NCBI GenBank assembly: GCA_964608325.1
Contig: CAZSMX010000006.1
Location: forward strand, 7,170 to 71,169
Origin: CAZRVH01 sp964608325
GTDB taxonomy: Bacteria; Patescibacteriota; Gracilibacteria; Peribacterales; Peribacteraceae
DNA length: 64,000 nucleotides
Direction of reading: 5' to 3'
The notes under the pieces were generated by a model. That model saw only the letters and a program-made list of their open reading frames with translations, did no database searches and was not told the origin of the DNA. A program made the position numbers and the translations under genes. This document shows, piece after piece, positions 56,191 to 63,763 of the stretch (the stretch's first letter is position 1; each line of letters starts with the position of its first letter).

Positions 56191-58683
56191 ATGTTCCACT
56201 CGTTGTCATCGGACGAAACGCTCATCCGTCTCGGAAGTTTCCGCGAGGGATTGGACGACGCGTCCATTGAGTTGAAGCGCAAGGAGCACGGATGGAACGA
56301 ATTGCCCCATAAGAAGAAGAGTTTGATTCTCCTGTTCCTGCGCCAGTTCCAGGATATTTTGGTGTATATACTCATTGCGGCGCTCTTCCTGTCCATCGCA
56401 TTGCGCGTGCTGGAAGGCTCCGGATCCTGGGAGGAGAACGTCGATATCGGCGCCATCCTGGCGATCCTGATCCTTAACGCGGTCCTCGGGTTCGTGCAGG
56501 AGTACCGCGCGGGGAAGGCGCTCGAGAGTTTGCAGCAACTGACGTCCCCGCATGCCCGCGTGCGCAGGGCCGGCCGCGAGATGCTCATAACGTCCCGTGA
56601 ACTCGTTCCCGGAGACATCGTCATCGTGGAAGCCGGCGACCGCATCTCCGCCGACGGACGCATTTTGGAATTGTCGCATGCCGAGGCGGACGAATCGAGC
56701 CTGACGGGCGAGAGCTTGCCGGCCGGGAAAACGAGCGATGCCGTATCGCGCGATGCGGGGATCAGCGATCAGAAGAACATGCTCTTCGCAGGAACCCTCG
56801 TCACCCGCGGTTCCGCGGAGTACGTCGTTACGTCCATCGGCAAGGATACGCAGATCGGCACCATCGCCACCCTCGTCACGCAATCCGAAACGCCGCCGAC
56901 GCCGCTGGAAAACCGCATGAAGCATTTCAGCGCGCTCATCGGCGCCGTCGTCGTTCCGCTCAGCGCGGCGCTTGCGGTATTGCAATGGTATCGCGGCGAG
57001 CCGGTCATGTCGGTCGTTCTGCTCGGCGTCAGTCTTGCGGTATCCGCCGTCCCGGAAGGATTACCCGCCGTCGTCACCGCTTGCTTGGCAATGGGCGTGA
57101 AGCGCATGGCCGCGAAGAACGCCCTCGTCATGCGGCTCGACGCACTCGAAACTCTGGGCAGCGTTAACATCATCTGTTCCGATAAGACGGGTACCATCAC
57201 GGAGAACAAGATGAAGGTGACGGAGATCTGGGTGGCGGAAGGGGAGAGCGAGAAGCTGCTCGTCCAGATCGCCATTTCCTGCAACCGCGCGTCCTTGCCG
57301 AACCTGGGCGATCCCACGGAGATCGGGCTCCTCCATTACGCGAAAGGAAAAGGCATCGAGCGCTTGGACATCGACGAGGAAACGGTGCCGTTCAGTTCCG
57401 AGCTCAAGTACATGCAGACCCGCCACGGGCCGAGGCTGTTCATGAAGGGCGCGCCGGAAAAAATCGTCACCCTGTGCGACCATTGCGACCATGCGGAAGT
57501 GCTGGCGCAGACGATGCGCATGGCTGGCAACGGGCTGCGCGTTCTCGCCATGGCCATGGAGGAAAAGGGCGAGCTGCGCCTCATCGGTCTCATGGGTATG
57601 CAGGATCCTCCGCGCAAGGAAGTGATGCGCGCCATGAGGGATGCCGCATCCGCCGGCATCCGCACCGTGATGATCACGGGCGATAACGTGGATACCGCTT
57701 CCGCGATCGCGAAGAAAGTCGGCATCAAGGGGCACGCGCTCGACGGGGCGGCGCTCGATCGCATGACGCCGGAACAGCTGAAGGATGCCGTACAGTTCGT
57801 TTCCATCTACGCGCGCGTGTCGCCGCAGCACAAGATCGACATCCTGAAAGCGCTGCAATCCCACGGCAACGTGGTGGCCATGACGGGAGACGGCGTGAAC
57901 GACGCACCCGCCTTGAAGGCCGCGCACGTCGGCATCGCGATGGGGCGCGACGGGACGCAGGTGGCGCGCGAGGCGGCAAGCCTGGTCCTGACGGACGACA
58001 ACTACGCGACGATTGTCATGGCGATACGCGAAGGGAGGCGCATCTACGACAACATCCGCAAGTTCATCCTGTATCTCGTACGCGCGAACCTGGGGCAGAT
58101 GGCGCTCATCACGCTGACGGTCATCATGGGTCTGCCGCTGCCCCTCCTGCCCGTCCATTTGCTGTGGATTAACCTTATGACCGACGGATTGCCCGCGCTC
58201 GCGCTGGGCATGGAGAACGAAGAGCCGGGCATCATGCAGCGCCTGCCCCGAAAGCAGAAGGAAAGTCTTTTCGCGGGGGAATGGCCGCGTCTGCTTCTGG
58301 GGGCCGTCCTTGCCTGCGGTCTCACGTTCCTCGTCTACCTGAAAGCGAGCACCGTGTGGTTCGGCGAGGAAAACCTGCCCAAGGTCCGCGCCGTCGTCTT
58401 CACCTTCTCCATCCTCTTCGAGATCCTCCTTGCGTTCACGAGCCGCAGTTCGCGTCCGCTGTGGACCGTCGGATTCTTTTCCAACAAGTGGCTGCTCGGC
58501 GCCGTGCTCATCCCTCTCCTTCTGCAGCTCGGCATCTTGCTGTCGCCGTCGACACACACCCTCTTCGCAATCACGTCCATCACGGTCAGGGAATGGTCGG
58601 TGATCCTTGGCGTCGCCTTCGCGGGATTCATGGCGCTCGAGTGCTTCAAACTGGCGGCGCACCAGGGGCGCCGCGCAGCCTAA
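56191..58683 (+). CDS. P-type cation-transporting ATPase (P2, Ca2+-type)
   Basis: 830 residues with the full P-type layout: N-terminal cation ATPase domain (LGSFREGLDDASIELKRKEH), helices M1-M2, actuator motif LTGESLPAGK, phosphorylation motif SDKTGTITENKM, nucleotide-binding KGAPEK, hinge TGDGVNDAPALK, and a C-terminal block of four to six helices (NLMTDGLPALALGMENEEPG). The absence of N-terminal metal-binding domains and the M4 sequence AVPEGLPAVVTACLA, with PEGL, fit Ca2+/Mn2+-type pumps of class P2. Confidence 0.93.
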   Translation: MFHSLSSDETLIRLGSFREGLDDASIELKRKEHGWNELPHKKKSLILLFLRQFQDILVYILIAALFLSIALRVLEGSGSWEENVDIGAILAILILNAVLGFVQEYRAGKALESLQQLTSPHARVRRAGREMLITSRELVPGDIVIVEAGDRISADGRILELSHAEADESSLTGESLPAGKTSDAVSRDAGISDQKNMLFAGTLVTRGSAEYVVTSIGKDTQIGTIATLVTQSETPPTPLENRMKHFSALIGAVVVPLSAALAVLQWYRGEPVMSVVLLGVSLAVSAVPEGLPAVVTACLAMGVKRMAAKNALVMRLDALETLGSVNIICSDKTGTITENKMKVTEIWVAEGESEKLLVQIAISCNRASLPNLGDPTEIGLLHYAKGKGIERLDIDEETVPFSSELKYMQTRHGPRLFMKGAPEKIVTLCDHCDHAEVLAQTMRMAGNGLRVLAMAMEEKGELRLIGLMGMQDPPRKEVMRAMRDAASAGIRTVMITGDNVDTASAIAKKVGIKGHALDGAALDRMTPEQLKDAVQFVSIYARVSPQHKIDILKALQSHGNVVAMTGDGVNDAPALKAAHVGIAMGRDGTQVAREAASLVLTDDNYATIVMAIREGRRIYDNIRKFILYLVRANLGQMALITLTVIMGLPLPLLPVHLLWINLMTDGLPALALGMENEEPGIMQRLPRKQKESLFAGEWPRLLLGAVLACGLTFLVYLKASTVWFGEENLPKVRAVVFTFSILFEILLAFTSRSSRPLWTVGFFSNKWLLGAVLIPLLLQLGILLSPSTHTLFAITSITVREWSVILGVAFAGFMALECFKLAAHQGRRAA

Positions 58684-58698
58684 GCGAATTTTTTGTGA

Positions 58699-58863
58699 TT
58701 ATTCGTCGCTGTCGTCGTCCACGACCAGCAGTTCTTCATCATCGCCTTCCTCGTCGTCATCCGTTTCATCGAGATCGTCTCCTTCTTCATCCTCGTCCAC
58801 GACGGTATCGTCAGGCGTGACGGGAGACATATCATCATCTTCATCCATGAGGTATGCAGCCAT
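58699..58863 (-). CDS. 54-aa highly acidic protein
   Basis: The frame begins MAAYLMDEDDDMSPVTPDDT and is more than half Asp and Glu to its end (ELLVVDDDSDE). It lies between the P-type ATPase (convergent) and trhO (upstream, same strand, 57 nt). It may be a nucleic-acid mimic or a calcium/cation buffer; no evidence beyond composition. A second acidic gene lies at 41956. Confidence 0.55.
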   Translation of the reverse strand: MAAYLMDEDDDMSPVTPDDTVVDEDEEGDDLDETDDDEEGDDEELLVVDDDSDE

Positions 58864-58919
58864 AATGGAAAGGGGGTATGGGGGAAAGTGAGTGAATAGA
58901 CGTATGGAAAGGGCGCGAC

Positions 58920-59810
58920 TTACGCGACGCGCGCTTCTCTGGCGAGTTTCTGTTCGCGCCGTTGCGCGCAGAGCTTGCTGCAGACGGCCGGTTTCGACGG
59001 GGCGCAGCGCACGCATCGGACGGATTCGCCGCCGCAGCATTCGCAGGACGCGCGCACGTCGCCTGGGTCCCCGCAGAAGATGCAGAGGCCGTAATGGGTC
59101 GAGGGTTTCAGCTCCTGGTCCACCGCGACACGATGGTCGAAGACGAAACATTCGCCTTCGAAGTGCGTCTGCGGGAATGCCTCCAGGTAGGAGAGGATGC
59201 CGCCCTGCAGTTGGTAGACGTGCTCGTATCCTTGCTCTTGCATCTCCATCAGCGCCTTCTCGCAGCGGATGCCGCCGGTGCAGTACATCAGTATTTTCTT
59301 GTCCTTCGGAAGGTTCGCGTTCTTCACTGCGTTTGGGAATTCCTGGAAGGTCTTCGTTTTCGGATCGAACGCGTTCTTGAATTTTCCGATGGCCGTTTCG
59401 TAGGTGTTACGCGCATCGATGATCACCACGTCTTCCGTTTCGATGGCGTTCTTGAATTCCTCCGGCGTCAGGTGTCTGTTCATCTCCGATGACGGATGCA
59501 TCGAGGGCTTGCCGATCGCGACGATTTCCTCCCGGATCGCGACTTTCCACCTGCGGAACGGCTTCTTCTCCGATTCGCTCGTTTTGATCGTCAAAGGGCA
59601 AGTCGTCTGTTCGACAAACGTCAAAAATTCCTTGATGCCTTCCTTGCTCCCGGCGACGGTCGCGTTCACGCCTTCTTCTGCGACCAGGAACAATCCGCAG
59701 ATACCGAGACGCTCGCCCTCTGCGTACCAGGCATCGCGCAGCGCATTCACATCCGCTTTCGCGATGGGAAGGAACTTGTAGAAAGTCACGATGTGCCAGG
59801 GGGCTTGCAT
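58920..59810 (-). CDS. trhO: tRNA uridine(34) hydroxylase TrhO (rhodanese family)
   Basis: TrhO makes 5-hydroxyuridine at the wobble position of tRNA using oxygen. The 296-residue protein from the ATG at 59810 has the N-terminal domain (IVTFYKFLPIAKADVNALRD; GICGLFLVAEEGVNATVAGS), the rhodanese domain with active-site CTGGIRCEKA, and a C-terminal cysteine-rich zinc part (CIFCGDPG; CECCGGESVRCVRCAPSK). The longer frame to 59861 adds unconserved residues. An oxygen-dependent enzyme is notable in a presumably fermentative organism. Confidence 0.93.
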   Translation of the reverse strand: MQAPWHIVTFYKFLPIAKADVNALRDAWYAEGERLGICGLFLVAEEGVNATVAGSKEGIKEFLTFVEQTTCPLTIKTSESEKKPFRRWKVAIREEIVAIGKPSMHPSSEMNRHLTPEEFKNAIETEDVVIIDARNTYETAIGKFKNAFDPKTKTFQEFPNAVKNANLPKDKKILMYCTGGIRCEKALMEMQEQGYEHVYQLQGGILSYLEAFPQTHFEGECFVFDHRVAVDQELKPSTHYGLCIFCGDPGDVRASCECCGGESVRCVRCAPSKPAVCSKLCAQRREQKLAREARVA

Positions 59811-59851
59811 GCCGGAACAGTGAAGCAAAAAGGCCCGCTCTTCACAAGAAA

Positions 59852-59886
59852 AAAGCCCCATACTGTCCGTATAGGGCTTTCTTTGG
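59852..59886 (-). terminator. terminator of the anti-sigma gene
   Basis: Minus-strand stem AAAGCCCTATAC / GTATGGGGCTTT around a short loop, followed by TTTT. It lies just downstream of the stop at 59904 and upstream of trhO. Confidence 0.85.
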
Positions 59887-59903
59887 ATGATTGGCTGGGC
59901 CGA

Positions 59904-61594
59904 TTAACGGACCACTCCCTCCATCGGCATCACCGGATACTGCAGCAGCAGCTTGTCCATCAGCTCTTTTGCCAACGGAACAGTGACGCTCTGCTGGTAG
60001 TAGTACGAACCTTCCGGCACGTTCTTCACCGGGAAGATGAGGGCCGGGACGACGAGTTCGTCCGCCTTGCCGTCTTCGTAGCTGTACACCTTCGTGAAGC
60101 CGAGGGTCGGCGCGCCGAGGGTGACGTTCACCGTCTCCGGGATCGTGTTCGGGGGCATGCCGCCGCCGTACATGTTGCCGGACCTGTCCAGGAAGTCGAT
60201 GATCGCGCCGGACGTGGTGACGGCTTCGTAGGTGGAGCGCGTGTAGTTCTGGCTCAGGATGCCGTACGCGTCGGAAACTTTCTTCTGGCGGACGTGGACG
60301 CCGATGGAAATTCCTGCCTTCGCGCCGCCCTGTTCATACACGGGCTTGCCGTCGATGAGCTGCGGGTAGATGACGCGGGCGCTCTCCGGGAACCAGTACA
60401 TAGCCCTGTCCGTCGCGCTCATGGCGGCCAGGCTCGTACGCCAGGAGTTATCCACTTCGGCAGGTCCGAATTGCGTGAGGTCGATGCCGTGCGCCTTCAC
60501 GAAGTCGTTGGCGATGCCGATCAGGACGTCATCCGCAGGGATGTCGGATTCCTTGATGCGGTACTGTTGGAAGCAGGCTTCCGTGGTGCACTTGGACTCG
60601 GGGTGGTCCCACGTTTCCCAGTTCTGGTTGATGGATACGGATCCTTCGCGGAAGCTGATGTACATCGTGTAGCCGTTCTTGCCGTCCTGGTAGAGGGAAA
60701 CGGAATCGGTCTTCAGCGAGCCGAAGCTGCCAAGGTCGATCGATCCGAGGTTGAACGTCTTCAACAGGGCCTGTGCGTCGGCGGAGGTGATCACCTTGTT
60801 GCGGCGCATTACCTGCACCTGGGTCTCGGTCAACGCGGGGATCTCGCCATCGATCTTGAATTTGAAGACCTGGGGGCGGTAGATCATGCTGTCGGGAGCG
60901 ATCATTTTGGCATCAGCTCCGGCTCCGGCCGAATCGGTAACAGCGGAACCTTCCGCGCTCATGGCCATCGGAGCGGGGTTGCCGCCTCCGCCTCCGCCCT
61001 GGCCACGGCCGCCGACTGGGGAGACAGTGGAGAAGTCGCCGAACGCGTTGGCACCCGTGTCGGATACGGAGTAGGAGAAGAGAGGGGTGCCGGACGGCGT
61101 GCCTCCGTTATTGCCGGAAGGAAGGCCGTAGTACACCACCGGGCCGGTGATGAGGACGCCGAGCAGGAGACCTGCGAGGGCGACGGAGTATTGCTTGTTC
61201 ATGAGGAAGGAAAAGAAGGAGGTAAGGGGGGATTCCGCCTTCGCCAAGGCTACGGCGGACAGGTCGGATTGCTTCGCACGGATTTCCGCGTGGAGGCGGC
61301 GCTTGAAGTCTTCCGTGGGTTCTGCTTTCGGTTNNNNNNNNNNNNNNNNNNNNNNNNNNNNNNNNNNNNNNNNNNNNNNNNNNNNNNNNNNNNNNNNNNN
61401 NNNNNNNNNNNNNNNNNNNNNNNNNNNNNNNNNCGGATTTCCGCGTGGAGGCGGCGCTTGAAGTCTTCCGTGGGTTCTGCTTTCGGTTTGTTCTCGACGA
61501 GGAGTTTTAGGAGAGGAAGGAGTTCCTTCTCCCTGTCTTTCAACGACGGATCGGCCGCGAGCAGTTCTTTCAGGATGGATTGAATCTCATTCAT
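59904..61594 (-). CDS. membrane anti-sigma-type factor with large ectodomain (interrupted by a spurious assembly gap)
   Basis: The start ATG at 61594 overlaps the sigma-factor stop (ATGA). The N-terminal part (MNEIQSILKELLAADPSLKD ... EDFKRRLHAEI) is cut by 100 N at 61334-61433. The 55 bases on each side of the gap are identical; collapsing them restores the frame: RRLHAEIRAKQSDLSAVALA leads into AKAESPLTSFFSFLMNKQYS, then a transmembrane helix (VALAGLLLGVLITGPVVYYG) and some 400 extracytoplasmic residues of unknown fold. The true protein is about 510 residues. The palindromic repeat at 61234-61259 encodes part of the cytoplasmic linker. The role as regulator of the adjacent ECF sigma is inferred from coupling and topology. 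Confidence 0.85.
61234..61259. repeat. 26-bp TCCGCC...GGCGGA palindromic repeat inside a CDS
   Basis: TCCGCC and GGCGGA at the ends, with GCC-AA-GGC inside, make an imperfect palindrome. It is read in frame as SAVALAKAE within the anti-sigma protein. A shortened relative (ATCCGCC-TTA-GGCGGAT) interrupts a tRNA-Thr copy at 23244-23260. I recall this repeat from many candidate-phyla genomes. Confidence 0.75.
61334..61433. other. 100-N assembly gap with 55-bp duplicated flanks (artefact)
   Basis: Bases 61279-61333 and 61434-61488 are identical. The two contig ends overlap and were not merged. Removing the N run and one copy (155 bases) restores one open frame. Confidence 0.95.
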
Positions 61595-62163
61595 AGGAGG
61601 TGCGGGAGGAAAAAGGTGAGAATGAGCAGTGCGGACGGGGAGAGCGTCGATCGGAGTTCGTCGAGTGTCCGGGAGACGGTCATCTTGCAACTTGCCTCCG
61701 ACTTTCCCGTGATGCGAGCGATCTCGGCGTAGGGCAGGTTATCCCAGAGCCGGAGAAGGAGTATGTCGCGTTTCTGCTTGTCCACGCCCTGCAGGGCGGC
61801 ATGGATTTCGCGGGCGGCGATGGACTGTTCGGTGGAGAGGAACGGGTTGTCTTCCGAGGGAAGGTCCCAGACGGTCTCGATGTCCCTGTGGTCGCGCTTG
61901 GTACGGAAGTGGTCGTGCACCGTATTGCGTGCGATCCGGTAGAGCCACGTGGAGAACGCCCCTTTTTTCCGGTCGTACGAGCCGATATGTTCCAAGGCCT
62001 TGAGGAACGTCTGGCTCGTGAGGTCCTCTGCGGTGGACCTGTCCATCGTGCGGTAGAAAATGAACGCGTAGATCCCTTTCAAGTAGCGAACGTAGAGTTC
62101 CTCAAAATCAACCAGACGGCCGTTCTGGCAGGATTCTATGAGTGCTTCTTCAGTTTGCTGCAT
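61591..62163 (-). CDS. ECF-type RNA polymerase sigma factor
   Basis: Region 2 is clear (FEELYVRYLKGIYAFIFYRT; TAEDLTSQTFLKALEHIGSY; FSTWLYRIARNTVHDHFRTK), and region 4 has LLLRLWDNLPYAEIARITGK with the HTH SEASCKMTVSRTLDEL. 190 residues. ATG at 62163 (MQQTEEAL) is preferred to the GTG at 62166. The TACAAT at about 62207 on the minus strand may be its promoter, giving a pyrimidine-rich leader. The stop overlaps the anti-sigma start, the classic sigma/anti-sigma arrangement. Confidence 0.94.
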   Translation of the reverse strand: MQQTEEALIESCQNGRLVDFEELYVRYLKGIYAFIFYRTMDRSTAEDLTSQTFLKALEHIGSYDRKKGAFSTWLYRIARNTVHDHFRTKRDHRDIETVWDLPSEDNPFLSTEQSIAAREIHAALQGVDKQKRDILLLRLWDNLPYAEIARITGKSEASCKMTVSRTLDELRSTLSPSALLILTFFLPHLL

Positions 62164-62246
62164 CACGGGAAAGGGAAGGAAAGACGGCAGTCTCTGTGAG
62201 CTGCATAAGATTGTACGAATCAGGAATCAAAAAGTAACAAGCGATA

Positions 62247-62549
62247 TCAGGGTTCCATCTTCCATTCCGCGCCGTTCGCGTCCGTCGCCCAGCAGTAGCC
62301 GTTGCTGCAACCCGATTCCGTGGTTTCCACCCAGACGTCCGTGGGGTAATGGATGCGTGAGATGCTCCTTCCATCGCTTTCCACCTCCAGCGGGAAGCAG
62401 TCTCCCGACGCCGTCGCGCACGCGTTCATCGTTTCGATGCCCGTGAAGCCCGATGGGTTTTCCAGCGTCGCATCCAAGATGCTCGCGGTGTTCGAAGAAC
62501 ATGCTGCGAGCAGAAGGAGGGCGTAGCCGGCGGCGAATGCGTGTTTCAT
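62247..62549 (-). CDS. small lipoprotein, unknown function
   Basis: The 100-residue product starts MKHAFAAGYALLLLAACSSN; the lipobox LLAAC gives a lipidated Cys at about 17. The mature part has four cysteines (NACATASGDC; SGCSNGYCWA), probably as disulfides. Its stop is 83 nt before the sigma-factor start on the same strand. It is expressed from a near-leaderless promoter. Confidence 0.75.
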   Translation of the reverse strand: MKHAFAAGYALLLLAACSSNTASILDATLENPSGFTGIETMNACATASGDCFPLEVESDGRSISRIHYPTDVWVETTESGCSNGYCWATDANGAEWKMEP

Positions 62550-62556
62550 CGCACAA

Positions 62557-62562
62557 ATCATA
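62557..62562 (-). promoter_or_regulatory. -10 box 7 nt before the lipoprotein ATG
   Basis: TATGAT on the minus strand, 7 nt (ttgtgcg), ATG at 62549. Confidence 0.45.
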
Positions 62563-62614
62563 AACTCTTCGGTGCGTAATCGCAATTTTTCCAGCAATGT
62601 TCCCGCATTTGAGC

Positions 62615-62620
62615 TACGAT
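62615..62620 (+). promoter_or_regulatory. -10 box for leaderless DedA-family mRNA
   Basis: TACGAT, six bases (acgcgc), ATG at 62627. Confidence 0.4.
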
Positions 62621-62626
62621 ACGCGC

Positions 62627-63256
62627 ATGTTCGCATCCGTCATTTCCTGGCTCGAAGGTATCGCGCAGTCCGTTCCTCTTCCCATATTCGTCATGGTCGG
62701 AGGCGTCGTGGAGGAGATCATCGCGCCCATTCCGTCGCCGCTCGTCTCCACGCTTGCCGGAAGCATCACCGCCACGCAGCAGCTCGGCATTCCGTACCTC
62801 CTGTTCATCTGCCTTCTCGCCACGTTCACCAAGACACTCAGCGCCTACGTCTTCTATTTCATCGGCGACAAACTGGAAGACCTCGCGGTACCCCGCTTCG
62901 GGAAATACATCGGCGTGTCGCACGCGGAGTTGGAATACTTCGGCAAGAAATTCACGGGCACGCGCAAGGACGATTTCATCCTCGCCGTCATCCGCGCCAT
63001 CCCGGTCATGCCGTCCACGCCGGTATCCCTTTTGTGCGGCATCTTGAAAATCAACCTGGTGACATTCTTCGCAGCCACATTCGTCGGGTTCTACGTCCGC
63101 AATCTGTGCTTCATGCTCATCGGTTACACGGGCTTGAATGCGGCGGAGTCACTGATGACCGGACTCGATTCTGCCGAGAAGGTGCTGCAGATCGTGATCG
63201 TCGCGGGAGTTGTGGCGCTCCTTGGTTGGCATTACTGGAAGCGCAAAAAAATCTGA
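62627..63256 (+). CDS. DedA/VTT-family membrane protein
   Basis: DedA-family proteins move lipids across the membrane or support membrane homeostasis. From the ATG at 62627 the 209-residue protein has re-entrant/transmembrane segments with VEEIIAPIPSPLVSTLAGS, TKTLSAYVFYFIGDK and VIRAIPVMPSTPVSLLCG, the conserved Arg/Pro motif of the family, and a basic C-terminus (WHYWKRKKI). The ATG at 62597 lies upstream of the -10 box. It converges with the PsiE-like gene, whose stop directly follows. Confidence 0.88.
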   Translation: MFASVISWLEGIAQSVPLPIFVMVGGVVEEIIAPIPSPLVSTLAGSITATQQLGIPYLLFICLLATFTKTLSAYVFYFIGDKLEDLAVPRFGKYIGVSHAELEYFGKKFTGTRKDDFILAVIRAIPVMPSTPVSLLCGILKINLVTFFAATFVGFYVRNLCFMLIGYTGLNAAESLMTGLDSAEKVLQIVIVAGVVALLGWHYWKRKKI

Positions 63257-63664
63257 TCAATGGAGCGACGAGGGAATGTCCCCATGTCCCGTTTTCCGAT
63301 GGTAATGGGAGATGGTGTACCGTGTCCCTATGAGCGTGACGAACGCGATCGCGCCGAGCACCAGGTCCATCGAGGTGATATCCGGTTTGAGCATCTTGCG
63401 TGCGACTATGAACGCCACCAGCTCCAGGACGGACACGAGGTTGCGTGCCACGAGCATGCGGACGAACTCCAGCCCGATGGCGACGAGGAGGAGGCGGTTG
63501 AGAAGTTCGTAGAAAGCGTCGACGGACGACCAGTCCATGGCCTGTACCACGCCGAAACTTTGGATCAGGGAAACGGCGATCGCCACGATGACGATTCCCG
63601 CAAGTAAAATTTCGAACCAGTAGATGAGGGTGGAGGCCACTTGTTTGGGCGCGCGCTTCATCAC
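63257..63664 (-). CDS. PsiE-like (phosphate-starvation-inducible family) membrane protein
   Basis: 135 residues with four helices (FEILLAGIVIVAIAVSLIQS; LLNRLLLVAIGLEFVRMLVA; LVSVLELVAFIVARKML; MDLVLGAIAFVTLIGTRYTI), matching the PsiE family pattern. The start GTG at 63664 follows TATACT by six bases; the next ATG is at 63661. Function unknown. Confidence 0.75.
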   Translation of the reverse strand: MMKRAPKQVASTLIYWFEILLAGIVIVAIAVSLIQSFGVVQAMDWSSVDAFYELLNRLLLVAIGLEFVRMLVARNLVSVLELVAFIVARKMLKPDITSMDLVLGAIAFVTLIGTRYTISHYHRKTGHGDIPSSLH

Positions 63665-63670
63665 CTCGTA

Positions 63671-63699
63671 AGTATACGGGAAATTCCGCTTTCTCCAAA
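63671..63699 (-). promoter_or_regulatory. promoter for leaderless PsiE-like mRNA
   Basis: On the minus strand: TTTGGA, 17 nt, TATACT, six bases (tacgag), GTG at 63664. Confidence 0.6.
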
Positions 63700-63720
63700 A
63701 TTTTGGCCAGTCACTTTGAA

Positions 63721-63744
63721 AGAGCCCGGCGGAAGGCCGGGCTC
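63721..63744 (-). terminator. terminator of the partial gene at the right edge
   Basis: GAGCCCGGC and GCCGGGCTC form a perfect 9-bp stem with a 5-nt loop, followed on the minus strand by TTTC. Confidence 0.8.
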
Positions 63745-63763
63745 CGTATCATCGAAGTGGGGA

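Noticed and set aside
54210..56663. 817-aa open frame on the minus strand
   Set aside because: Antisense shadow of typA and the start of the P-type ATPase gene.
57061..58662. 533-aa open frame on the minus strand
   Set aside because: Antisense to the P-type ATPase.
59496..61583. 695-aa open frame on the plus strand
   Set aside because: It is antisense to trhO and the anti-sigma gene, crosses the N gap, and has no family features; high GC on the coding strand keeps the opposite frame open.
61250..61690. 146-aa frame and a separate 447-aa frame as two genes
   Set aside because: The split is caused by the 100-N gap with duplicated flanks; collapsing the overlap gives one gene.
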